Source: Planctomycetaceae bacterium (GTDB lineage: Bacteria > Planctomycetota > Planctomycetia > Pirellulales > Pirellulaceae). Taken from it: a DNA stretch of 64,000 nt. A model generated the notes under the pieces. The model made no database searches and was not told the DNA's origin. It worked only from the letters and a program-made list of their open reading frames with translations. The stretch is taken from NCBI GenBank assembly GCA_027487485.1, contig JAIYDN010000067.1:1-64000 (forward strand). The letters run 5' to 3'. The position numbers and the translations under genes are program-made. Shown here piece after piece: positions 51,291-59,629 of the stretch; position 1 is the first letter of the stretch, and every line of letters starts with the position of its first letter.

Positions 51291-52484
51291 CTAGTGACGA
51301 GTAACAAAGCGAAGCATGAAAGCATCGTCAAAACGTGTTTCGCCGGCTAGCGTTCGGAATTCCAAACTGCGATCGAAAACATAACCAAATTCGATTGCGG
51401 ACCAAGCGTTGTCAGAATCACGACTCTCGAACCCAAGCAACACTTGGAGATCGCGGTAGGTCATGACGTCGTTGGCATTGTCCGGAAATTCGATATCCCA
51501 GGTGCCCCCTCCTAACCGACCAGCAAAGTAAACTCGGTTCGAGTCGGTGATGGAATAATCGATTCTTGGACGGGGAAAAACCATGTCGATTCGCAGATCC
51601 CGCATCGCCTGAGGTCGCCACGAGAACCCCATCACAGGCAAGATCTTGATGTCGTCGCGGCTAAGATAATCGACTCCGAAAACGATGTCGAATTCCGGGG
51701 TGTAATGCAGCATCCCGACTGCATGCCCTGGATAACGAATCCCTTCGCGTGCGCTGTCTTCAAAATCGCTAAAGACGCCGATGGTGCTTGCCAAGTCGTA
51801 GCTCATCGCATCCTGAATTCGGCCACGCTTCTGATACCCGAATGAAAAGTCGTATAGCCTTGCCGGAAGAGCAACGGAATCTGGCCCCGACAAGAGATGC
51901 AAATTGAAACCGGTGATGAATCCAGACTTGTAGCCACTTTTTTTGTACGGAGCATACTGGAATGACAGCCATCCAAATTGGTCGCCGCCACCTGGCATGA
52001 AAGAGATGTCGTCCTCGTCCGTGCGATAGTTCGAATACGGTTCGCAGGCAAAATACGAAAGGGGCGGAAGCTGGAATTCACCGAGCTCCATATGGGGGTC
52101 TTGCTCCATCTCCGTTCCCGTCTGCTCGGGTGGTAGGGAAATGCGAGAGGTGTCCTCGCGATAAATGCGTGGGTCGTCCACGGCCCCCTCGATGGAGACC
52201 AGCTTTCCCAATTTGCGTATTTTGGGAAAGTCGCTCGGAACCTCGGAAGCCGGAGCAAACTGCGAAGCCTGTGGGAAACGGGAAGCCTGAGGAAACTGCG
52301 AAGCCTGGAAATCTGGAGAAGAAACTGCAGGGGCGGGCGAGAAATTCGCATCGCCCCCCCCGGACTCCCATTCCAGAGCGTGAACACCAAAACCCATCCA
52401 GCCAAGACAAAATGCCACACACAGAGTCAAAAGTCTGCGAAAGGGATAGGTTTTTAAGTTGGGCAAAGCCGAAAGCGCGGTCAT
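51291..52484 (-). CDS. Putative outer-membrane beta-barrel protein
   Basis: 397 residues. The N-terminus has a signal peptide (FRRLLTLCVAFCLGWMGFGVHA). Residues about 50-80 are a repeat of the type SQFPQASRFPQASQFAPAS. From about 150 the sequence alternates short hydrophobic beta strands with aromatic ends (QFGWLSFQYAPYKKSGYKSG, LYDFSFGYQKR, AIEFGYVFDRSLEFRTL) and ends in ...RFVTRH, in keeping with a beta-barrel. Similar orphan outer-membrane proteins are common in planctomycetes. Function unknown. It converges with glgB. Confidence 0.75.
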   Translation of the reverse strand: MTALSALPNLKTYPFRRLLTLCVAFCLGWMGFGVHALEWESGGGDANFSPAPAVSSPDFQASQFPQASRFPQASQFAPASEVPSDFPKIRKLGKLVSIEGAVDDPRIYREDTSRISLPPEQTGTEMEQDPHMELGEFQLPPLSYFACEPYSNYRTDEDDISFMPGGGDQFGWLSFQYAPYKKSGYKSGFITGFNLHLLSGPDSVALPARLYDFSFGYQKRGRIQDAMSYDLASTIGVFSDFEDSAREGIRYPGHAVGMLHYTPEFDIVFGVDYLSRDDIKILPVMGFSWRPQAMRDLRIDMVFPRPRIDYSITDSNRVYFAGRLGGGTWDIEFPDNANDVMTYRDLQVLLGFESRDSDNAWSAIEFGYVFDRSLEFRTLAGETRFDDAFMLRFVTRH

Positions 52485-52682
52485 TCTTTTCCTCGTAGGT
52501 AAACTATCGGGTTTGCAGCCCGGATTCTAGAGACATTCCAAGCGTCAAGAACTTGAACTACGTCTTGAAAGCTAGCGAATAGCGGAATACAACTGAGCCT
52601 TAGTTTGGCTGTAATGGAGCCTCGAAACACCCAGTTACGAGACTTCCCTATTTATTCCCCGTGTCGAATTGCGAGTCTCCGA

Positions 52683-53945
52683 ATGTCTGGAACAGGCTTG
52701 GACGAAGGTTTAGTATCGTCTGATAACGTGGCGAAGGTTCTTAATCACGCTTTGGATGCGGGAGACGGTTTGCTTCGTCTGACCCCAACATGGGTGCCAC
52801 GAAGTTTTCTTCACCCAGGGCGTCGCATCAAGCTGTATCCGGGTGACCTGTACGCATTTGGTGCCAACCGAGGCGGGATCGATGAACGCTGGTTTTCAAG
52901 CACCACCGAAGCGGCCAACGAAGGCCGAGTGTGGCATGAAGGCTTGAGCTTTTGCTTGTTCGAAGGAAAGAAATTCCTTTTGAAGGATGCTGTCAGCGAG
53001 CAAGGCAATCGATTGGTGGGTGAGCCTACCTACAAGAAGTACTCGCGTTGGCCGGTTTACTCGAAGTTTTTCGATAACATGGGCCCGATCCCGCATCATA
53101 TGCACCAATCTCAGGAAGATGCCGCTCTGGTTGGCCAAGAAGGTAAGCCTGAAAGCTACTATTTTCCTCCACAGTACAACAACGTCGACAACAACTTCTC
53201 CTACACCTTCATGGGCTTAGAGCCTGGCACAACCAAACAAGACTTGCGCCGTTGTTTGGAGAACTGGAACAAAGGGGATAACGGTATCCTGGATCTGTCC
53301 AGAGCTTACCGGCTGAAACGAGGCACTGGCTGGTTGATTCCGCCCGGCGTTCTTCATGCTCCTGGTTCTCTATGTACTTATGAACCTCAATGGGGTAGCG
53401 ATGTGTTCGGGATGTACCAGTCGATCGTAGAAGGTCGATATGTACCTTGGTCGCTTCTGGTCAAGGATATGCCACCTGAGAAACACCAAGATCTGGATTT
53501 TATCATTGGCCAATTGGACTGGGAAAAGAATGTCGATACCCATTTCAAGGATAGCAACTACATGGAACCCATCGTCGACAAGCAAAAGAGCGGCGATGGA
53601 TACACAGACAAGTGGATTGTTTACGGTTCGATCGATAAGGCGCAATTGTTTAGCGCGAAAGAACTGACCATCGAACCAGGTACCAAGTGCATTTTGAAGG
53701 ACAATGCTGCAAGCGGTTGGATTACCGTTCAAGGCAAGGGGCGTATCGGGAAACTTGCCTTGCAAACTCCTGCCATGATTCGGTTCGGACAGAACACCGA
53801 GGACGAGGTTTTCATTAGCCACGATGCTTCAACGCGCGGGGTCGAGATCGAAAACACCGGCAGCGAACCTTTGGTTGGCCTGCGTTACTTTGGTCCCGAC
53901 GCTCATGCGGACATGCCGACTAACGGAGCATGGAAACTGCAATAG
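52683..53945 (+). CDS. Cupin-type sugar-phosphate isomerase-like protein
   Basis: 420 residues from the ATG at 52683; an earlier Met at 52605 is possible. The layout resembles type I mannose-6-phosphate isomerase-like cupins: LYPGDLYAFGANRGGIDERW, MGPIPHHMHQSQEDAALVG (His and Glu as metal ligands), and RGTGWLIPPGVLHAPGSLC (the later His). The C-terminal third is a second beta region with EPGTKCILKDN. It is first in a three-gene plus-strand cluster with a TIM-barrel isomerase and a dehydrogenase, so it probably acts on a sugar in the same pathway. Confidence 0.82.
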   Translation: MSGTGLDEGLVSSDNVAKVLNHALDAGDGLLRLTPTWVPRSFLHPGRRIKLYPGDLYAFGANRGGIDERWFSSTTEAANEGRVWHEGLSFCLFEGKKFLLKDAVSEQGNRLVGEPTYKKYSRWPVYSKFFDNMGPIPHHMHQSQEDAALVGQEGKPESYYFPPQYNNVDNNFSYTFMGLEPGTTKQDLRRCLENWNKGDNGILDLSRAYRLKRGTGWLIPPGVLHAPGSLCTYEPQWGSDVFGMYQSIVEGRYVPWSLLVKDMPPEKHQDLDFIIGQLDWEKNVDTHFKDSNYMEPIVDKQKSGDGYTDKWIVYGSIDKAQLFSAKELTIEPGTKCILKDNAASGWITVQGKGRIGKLALQTPAMIRFGQNTEDEVFISHDASTRGVEIENTGSEPLVGLRYFGPDAHADMPTNGAWKLQ

Positions 53946-54006
53946 GACCAAACCAACTAAACCTCTCACCCAATAAACAAATTACTGAACCGGAGTTTTT
54001 CGCATC

Positions 54007-55032
54007 GTGAAACAATCACCTAAATTGCATAATGCCATGTGGCCAGGCTTGGTCGGTAAAGGAACTGACCCTGGGCAAGAGCCACCGATTACGCTAGAGC
54101 GGATGCTAGAACTGACCGCGGCCGCATCGGTCAACGGGCAAAAATTTGACGGTATCGATTACTTCTTGTTTTTTCCTCATACAGATCCCAATGCAAGCGA
54201 CGCAGACCTGAAACGCATCGCGGATATGATTGCTGGCCACGGTTTCGCGGTTGGCTCGTTAGTTGCACCTGTATGGCCAGGCACCATCGGTGATTCTGCC
54301 ATGGGCGATCCGGTTGCCAGAGAAAAGTTTCTGTCGGCGGTCAAAATGGCCTGCCGGATTGCTAGGGTGTTTGAAGATCATGGCGTTCGGAAGTACGGAG
54401 TCATCCGTATCGACAGCGCCGAGTTCGGAATCGAGAAATGGCGACAGGACAAGACAGCCAATACCGCAGCGATTGTCGAGACCTTCAAAGAAGCCGCGAA
54501 GATCGCAAAGGACAATGGACAACGATTGGCTGCCGAAGGGGAAATCTGTTGGGCGGGCATGCATAGCTGGAAAGATATGCTGGATGTGCTTGAAGGGGTT
54601 GGAATGCCTGAAGCTTTGGGCTTCCAAGCCGACTTGGCTCATACGTACCTGTACCTGATGGGTTACAACGCGCCGGAATACGCGCTGCTTCAAGAGGGGT
54701 ACACAGAAGCGGAATTCTATGCCGCCTATGAAACCATGACAGACAAGCTGCGTCCTTGGACGATTGATTTCCACGTCGCGCAAAACGATGGTCATGTCCA
54801 CGGAGCTGGCTCCCATGACAAAACGGGCAAGCATTGCCCCGCTGATGATCCAAACGGCAAGTTGGATATCGTGCGTTGCGCAGGCTACTGGCTTAAGGAC
54901 GCTCAATCGCGTGGCATCCGGCATATCTGCTGGGATGGATGTATGTTTCCCAACGCAACGTTAGAAACACCCAACACTTGGAACCAAATTCTGGACACGA
55001 TGATTCGCGTTCGTGATTCCCACGGATGGTAA
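54007..55032 (+). CDS. TIM-barrel sugar isomerase/epimerase
   Basis: 341 residues from a GTG with GGAG upstream. It has the AP endonuclease 2/xylose isomerase-like barrel layout: [51 protein letters not shown] (metal Glu), [13 protein letters not shown] (metal Asp and His), [13 protein letters not shown] and [10 protein letters not shown]. These give a plausible metal site. The substrate is unknown, but the neighbouring cupin and Gfo/Idh/MocA genes suggest a sugar or inositol breakdown pathway. Two plus-strand neighbours are within 65 bp. Confidence 0.88.
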   Translation: MKQSPKLHNAMWPGLVGKGTDPGQEPPITLERMLELTAAASVNGQKFDGIDYFLFFPHTDPNASDADLKRIADMIAGHGFAVGSLVAPVWPGTIGDSAMGDPVAREKFLSAVKMACRIARVFEDHGVRKYGVIRIDSAEFGIEKWRQDKTANTAAIVETFKEAAKIAKDNGQRLAAEGEICWAGMHSWKDMLDVLEGVGMPEALGFQADLAHTYLYLMGYNAPEYALLQEGYTEAEFYAAYETMTDKLRPWTIDFHVAQNDGHVHGAGSHDKTGKHCPADDPNGKLDIVRCAGYWLKDAQSRGIRHICWDGCMFPNATLETPNTWNQILDTMIRVRDSHGW

Positions 55033-55076
55033 CCCAACCGCACCATAAGCACTCCTAGAAAAGAAAAGACAAAAGA

Positions 55077-56207
55077 ATGAAAGAACTGCGTATTGGAATG
55101 ATCGGCTACGGTTTCATGGGAAAAGCCCATAGCAACGCGTATGCTCAAGCGAACCACTTTTTCCCATGCGAATACAAGCCCGTACTGAAGGCCTTATGCG
55201 CCCGCAATGCGGACAAGGCAAAGTCGTTTGCGGACAATTGGGGCTATGAATCCATTGAAACCGATTGGCGAAAACTGTTAGAACGAAGCGATATCGACGC
55301 AGTGGACATCTGCACTCCGAATAACATTCATAAGGAGATCGCCATCGCCGCCGCCAAAGCGGGCAAAATGATTTTGTGCGAAAAGCCTCTCGCTATGAAC
55401 GTGGCTGAAGGAGAAGAAATGTGCGAGGCCGTCGAAAAGGCCGGCGTTGCCAACATGGTTTGGTACAACTACCGACGCGTACCGGCAGTGACACTCGCAA
55501 AACAGATTATCGATTCAGGCAAGCTCGGACGAATCTTCCACTACCGAGCCAACTTCCTGCAAGACTGGACCATCAATGCGGATGTTCCGCAAGGTGGAGC
55601 TGCGACCTGGCGTCTTGACGCGGAAGCCGCCGGCAGTGGTGTTACGGGTGACTTGCTTGCGCATTGCATCGACACTGCTATTTGGCTAAACGGGTCCATC
55701 AAGGACGTCTCCGCAGTCACGGAAACTTTCGTGAAGGAGCGAATGCACGCTGAAACCGGTAAGATGCAAAGTGTGGGGATCGACGATGCCTGTTCGTTCT
55801 TCTGTCACTTTGGCAACGGTTCGCTAGGACTGTTCGAATCCACCCGATACGCTCGAGGCCACAAAGCCTTGTACACACTGGAAATCAACGGCGAACATGC
55901 CAGCATCGCTTGGGATCTGCATGATCTGCATCGACTCAAGTATTTCGATCATTCGGACGAATCGATTGTCCGCGGTTGGAGAAGCATTCACGTTTCGGAC
56001 GGGAACCAACCCTATATGGGCAATTGGTGGGTCCCAGGTCTTCAAATTGGTTATGAGCATTCGTTCATCCACCAAGTTGCCGACTTCTTGAAGAGTCTCG
56101 AAACTGGCGAACCAGCTCATCCATCCTTCCGCGACGCCTTGGAAACGCAACGAGTATGCGACGCTGTACTCAGCAGCGCGAAGACTCGCCAATGGGCGGA
56201 TGTTTAG
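55077..56207 (+). CDS. Gfo/Idh/MocA-family oxidoreductase
   Basis: 376 residues. The N-terminal Rossmann domain is [20 protein letters not shown], then [16 protein letters not shown] and the family EKP motif [12 protein letters not shown] with its Lys. The catalytic domain contains [19 protein letters not shown], with the Asp and His pair that is typical. It should oxidise a sugar or inositol with NAD(P)+. It is last in the cupin-isomerase-dehydrogenase set. The intergenic region after it carries a strong hairpin. Confidence 0.92.
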   Translation: MKELRIGMIGYGFMGKAHSNAYAQANHFFPCEYKPVLKALCARNADKAKSFADNWGYESIETDWRKLLERSDIDAVDICTPNNIHKEIAIAAAKAGKMILCEKPLAMNVAEGEEMCEAVEKAGVANMVWYNYRRVPAVTLAKQIIDSGKLGRIFHYRANFLQDWTINADVPQGGAATWRLDAEAAGSGVTGDLLAHCIDTAIWLNGSIKDVSAVTETFVKERMHAETGKMQSVGIDDACSFFCHFGNGSLGLFESTRYARGHKALYTLEINGEHASIAWDLHDLHRLKYFDHSDESIVRGWRSIHVSDGNQPYMGNWWVPGLQIGYEHSFIHQVADFLKSLETGEPAHPSFRDALETQRVCDAVLSSAKTRQWADV

Positions 56208-56298
56208 GTTCAGGTTGAAGTTTAGATTCGAAAGGCTAATTGGTTCATGAGCAACCAATAGCAAATACTTTTTTTCGTACTCGTACTCAGCGTCAGCG

Positions 56299-56336
56299 GT
56301 ACTCGTACTCGATCGACGTTTTTCGAGTACGAGTAC
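56299..56336 (+). repeat. 14-bp perfect hairpin of CGTACT-type repeats
   Basis: GTACTCGTACTCGA (56299-56312) and TCGAGTACGAGTAC (56323-56336) pair over 14 bp with a 10-base loop that includes TTTTT on its right side. Flanking sequence repeats the same hexamer (TCGTACTC near 56275-56290 and GAGTAC before 56345). It is 90 bp beyond the dehydrogenase stop. It may serve as a terminator or be a dispersed planctomycete palindrome. Confidence 0.75.
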
Positions 56337-56383
56337 GAGTACGTTGAAGCTGAAGTTTTGGGATCGTAGAGTATAGTGGCTGA

Positions 56384-56407
56384 AACGCGGCTAGCGCCCG
56401 CGGCTCA
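56384..56407. repeat. Third copy of the GCGGCTAGCGCC dispersed repeat
   Basis: AACGCGGCTAGCGCCCGCGG, then CTCA, differs by one base from the copies at 14734 and 14777. All three lie in intergenic regions next to hairpins. Confidence 0.8.
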
Positions 56408-56458
56408 AAATGGTGTCGCTGGTGTTCGTTGCGTTTCGCTAGGATGGCTGGACACCGA

Positions 56459-56506
56459 TCATTTACCGATGGCACATACAGCTCATTTACCGATGGCAAA
56501 TACAGC
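56459..56506. repeat. Two tandem 24-bp repeats upstream of the CRTAC1 gene
   Basis: TCATTTACCGATGGCACATA, then CAGC (56459-56482), is repeated at 56483-56506 with one base changed (C to A). A frame across it would repeat an 8-residue unit (HLPMAHTA / HLPMANTA), but no gene start fits and I read it as non-coding. It ends 20 bp before the next gene. Confidence 0.7.
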
Positions 56507-56526
56507 GAACTGCGAGACGGGATGCT

Positions 56527-58266
56527 ATGCCGATACGATTCCAAAAGGGACTCTACCCGAAACTCAGTCTGGCATTGTTCCCGCATGCACTATTGATTTC
56601 GTTCTTGCTTGGCCTAACGCTGGTCTTAGGCTGTTTCAAACCTGCCCCTGATCTTCCCACCAGTATCAATAGCGGTAAAGGCAACGGTGGGGCAACCACT
56701 CAAATTGCCTTTCGGGAAGTGAGTAACCCGCTTCTCTCTTCCGTGCACTTTTCGAACGGTGCCGATGCCGGCATGAACTCCATCCTGGAAATCATGGGTG
56801 GAGGTGTATCGTGCTTTGATTTCGACTTGGATGGCAATTGCGATCTGCTGTTTCCAGGCGGTGGGTTCATTGATCAAGCCAAGAAATCCGTAGGTGGCAA
56901 AGCAAGCTACTTCCTGCGCAACCGAGGGGAATGGCGGTTCGAAGATTGCATCGGCCAGAGCTCGATCGACTCCTCCGCCATGTATACTCACGGCGCCGCG
57001 ATCGCAGATTACAACAACGATGGATTCGACGACGCTCTTTTCTATGGGTACCGGGGAATTCTGCTATTCCAAAATCAAGGAGACGGGACTTTCTTGCAGG
57101 TTGATTTGAACCTGCCGACGATCTACTTTCCATGGCTAACGGCAGCAGCTTGGTTTGATCTCGAAAACGATGGCGATCTGGATCTCCACTTGGTTTCTTA
57201 CGTCAACTGGGACTTCGATACGCATTTTGTTTGCTCGTCCGCAAGTGGAAAAGCCGATGTTTGTTCTCCGACAAGCTTCCAGGGAAGCGTCGACCTTACT
57301 TTGGCCAACCAGAACGATGGGACGTTCGTCGATGCAACGCAGCAACTACGGGGAGAGAATAACGGACGAGGGTTGGGGGTAGTTGCGGCAAGAATGGAAG
57401 CCCATTTACTTACGAGCTTGTATGTTGCCAACGATCTTTCCCCCAATTTTTTTTACACGCACGAGGACAAAAACAAAATGGTGGAGCGGGGTCTTCTGTC
57501 TGGACTTGCAGTGGACGCTCAGGGGAGAGCGAACGGTAGCATGGGGGTTGCCCTACTCGATTACAATCTCGATGAAAAATTTGACATCTTCGTGACAAAC
57601 TTCGAACACGAGGATCTCGCGCTGTATCAAAACAATGGAGACGATCTTTACCGACACTCTAGCCGGGAAACGCGTTTGAGTGGATTGACCAATGGGGTAG
57701 TTGGCTTTGGCGTGGTGGCTGCCGACTTGGATTTGGACGGGGACGAAGATGTCGTTTTAACGGCCGGAAATGTTTATTATCATCCTGCCAAAGGAACAAC
57801 CGCACAAAAGCCGGTTGTGCTCGAGAACCAAGCTCACTCATGGTTTCAAAGAGCGTCCGTAACTTGCGAGTATTTGAATCAGGCTCACATTGGCCGCGGG
57901 CTCGCAACCGCAGACCTTGACAACGATGGCGATCTGGATCTCGTGGTTACCCATTTGGATGCCCCCCCTACCGTGCTCGAAAACAGGGTGAACCAAGCGG
58001 ACCATCAAACACGACGGCTCAAGATGATTGGAACTCGGACCAATCGATCTGCTGTTGGGGCGATTGGAACCTTGGAAGTGGACGGGGTTCGAATGAGCCG
58101 TCAAGTCTACAGTGGTGGAAGCTACCTTTCTTGCAGTCAATCCACCCTTCAATGGGGGTGGAAGGGCAACCCAAAAGGGAAACTTAAGGTGACTTGGTTG
58201 GATGGCCAATCCCAGGAAATTGAATTAGGCGCATCCAACCAGGATTACATTTTGATTGAACCGTAA
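56527..58266 (+). CDS. CRTAC1-like FG-GAP/ASPIC-UnbV lipoprotein
   Basis: 579 residues. A signal with lipobox (LLISFLLGLTLVLGC, Cys at about 37) is followed by FG-GAP/VCBS repeats carrying calcium-loop motifs: DFDLDGNCDLLF, DYNNDGFDDALF, DLENDGDLDLHL, DLDLDGDEDVV and DLDNDGDLDLVV. The last ~80 residues match the ASPIC/UnbV end (RTNRSAVGAIGTLEVDG...). The fold is a beta-propeller. Such proteins are abundant in planctomycetes; a carbohydrate- or cell-surface role is likely but untested. GGGA precedes the ATG at 6 bases. Confidence 0.9.
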   Translation: MPIRFQKGLYPKLSLALFPHALLISFLLGLTLVLGCFKPAPDLPTSINSGKGNGGATTQIAFREVSNPLLSSVHFSNGADAGMNSILEIMGGGVSCFDFDLDGNCDLLFPGGGFIDQAKKSVGGKASYFLRNRGEWRFEDCIGQSSIDSSAMYTHGAAIADYNNDGFDDALFYGYRGILLFQNQGDGTFLQVDLNLPTIYFPWLTAAAWFDLENDGDLDLHLVSYVNWDFDTHFVCSSASGKADVCSPTSFQGSVDLTLANQNDGTFVDATQQLRGENNGRGLGVVAARMEAHLLTSLYVANDLSPNFFYTHEDKNKMVERGLLSGLAVDAQGRANGSMGVALLDYNLDEKFDIFVTNFEHEDLALYQNNGDDLYRHSSRETRLSGLTNGVVGFGVVAADLDLDGDEDVVLTAGNVYYHPAKGTTAQKPVVLENQAHSWFQRASVTCEYLNQAHIGRGLATADLDNDGDLDLVVTHLDAPPTVLENRVNQADHQTRRLKMIGTRTNRSAVGAIGTLEVDGVRMSRQVYSGGSYLSCSQSTLQWGWKGNPKGKLKVTWLDGQSQEIELGASNQDYILIEP

Positions 58267-58285
58267 AGTCACGTGGGAAGCAAGA

Positions 58286-59620
58286 TTACACTTCCTCCAG
58301 CGAGCTCGCCGCATCGCCGAACGCGGGCAGATTCACGCCAAACTTCCCCATCAGAGACATAAACAGCCGACACAATTGTCGATCGGATTTGCCCTGATAG
58401 TCTAAAACTCGCCCGCCTTCCACGAAGCCTCCGCCGCCGCCAACCATGACAACGGGAAGTTGATCGTTATCGTGCTTAGCACCTGCCATCATGCTGGAAC
58501 AGTGAATCAACACGGTGTTGTCCAACAGGGTCTTGGTCCCCTCCTGGATCGAATCGAGACGCTTGGCTAGGTAGGCGAATTGATCCATGAAAAACTGATT
58601 GACGGTAAGCCAATCTTCACCATCGGTATGCGACAACAAATGGTGGATCATATAATCGATACCCGCCCCCACTTGATCGACACTGCTTAGATTTGGGAAA
58701 CGCAAGGCGCTGTGATCGTTATTTAATTTCAATGTCGAAATACGAGTCGTATCCGTTTGGAAGCCTAAAACAAGGATATCACACATCAATCGCATGTGTT
58801 CGGCGATATCTTGGGGGATACCGTCGGCAGGTCGATCCCGATCGGGTTTGTCGAGCGTTGGACGCCATCCTTGGAGCTCGCCTCGCTTACCGGCATTATC
58901 GATCCGGCTTTCGATATCCCGGACCGAATCCAAGTACTCGTCAAGCTTACGCTGATCATCAACGCTGATGCTTCGCCTGAGACTGCTTGCATCGGAAAGG
59001 ACAGCGTCCAAAACACTCTTGTCACTTGGCGATACCGAATCCTTGAACAACCGGTCGAACGCGAGTGCCGGGTAGATCTCCAGTGGCGTCGGAGTGGTCG
59101 GCGAGCTCCAGGAGATGTGCGAGCTGTACAACATCGAGTAGTTTTTATGAACGGACGGATTCACACGTTCGCAACCAAGCACCAGACTGGGCACCTTGGT
59201 CGAACGCCCGTAGGTCTGAGCCAGTACCTGATCGAAGCTAGTGCCCGATCGAATCTCGCCGCCGGATGCAATAGGCGCGCCGGAAAGGAGATTGCCTGTT
59301 TGCGAGCTATGAATGTTGCCTTTCCTAGCTTCTTCGTGATACAGGCCTTTCACCAAGACAAGCTTATCGCGAAAGTCATGCAATGGTTTCAGAACCCGCC
59401 CAAGTTTCATCTCTTGCCCTTTCCCTTCGGCCCACCATTCTTTGGAATGGAAACCATTTCCAGAAAAGACGACGGCCAACCGCTTAGGGGCTTCGCTTGC
59501 CGGTTCCGATCCTTGCGGTTCATCCCCCCAAACATTTCGGGACTCGAACCACGGCAAGGCCATGCTCACCCCAACGCCACGCAAAAAATGCCGCCTGGAA
59601 TACCGATGTGATTTCATCAT
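58286..59620 (-). CDS. DUF1552 protein with twin-arginine signal (second copy)
   Basis: 444 residues (the first two codons are both Met). The Tat signal YSRRHFLRGVGVSMALPWF is followed by the DUF1552 body: RLAVVFSGNGFHSKEWWAEG, SLVLGCERVN, and the conserved DNTVLIHCSSMMAGAKHDND and GGGGGFVEGGRVLDY. It parallels the protein at 9.5 kb and follows its cytochrome partner by 9 bp, here in an operon read leftward. Substrate unproven. Confidence 0.92.
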   Translation of the reverse strand: MMKSHRYSRRHFLRGVGVSMALPWFESRNVWGDEPQGSEPASEAPKRLAVVFSGNGFHSKEWWAEGKGQEMKLGRVLKPLHDFRDKLVLVKGLYHEEARKGNIHSSQTGNLLSGAPIASGGEIRSGTSFDQVLAQTYGRSTKVPSLVLGCERVNPSVHKNYSMLYSSHISWSSPTTPTPLEIYPALAFDRLFKDSVSPSDKSVLDAVLSDASSLRRSISVDDQRKLDEYLDSVRDIESRIDNAGKRGELQGWRPTLDKPDRDRPADGIPQDIAEHMRLMCDILVLGFQTDTTRISTLKLNNDHSALRFPNLSSVDQVGAGIDYMIHHLLSHTDGEDWLTVNQFFMDQFAYLAKRLDSIQEGTKTLLDNTVLIHCSSMMAGAKHDNDQLPVVMVGGGGGFVEGGRVLDYQGKSDRQLCRLFMSLMGKFGVNLPAFGDAASSLEEV

Positions 59621-59629
59621 AACCTGCTG

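Noticed and set aside
56376-56651. 91-residue frame crossing the 24-bp tandem repeat
   Set aside because: Overlaps the CRTAC1 lipoprotein gene start, contains dispersed-repeat sequence and has no ribosome site or domain.
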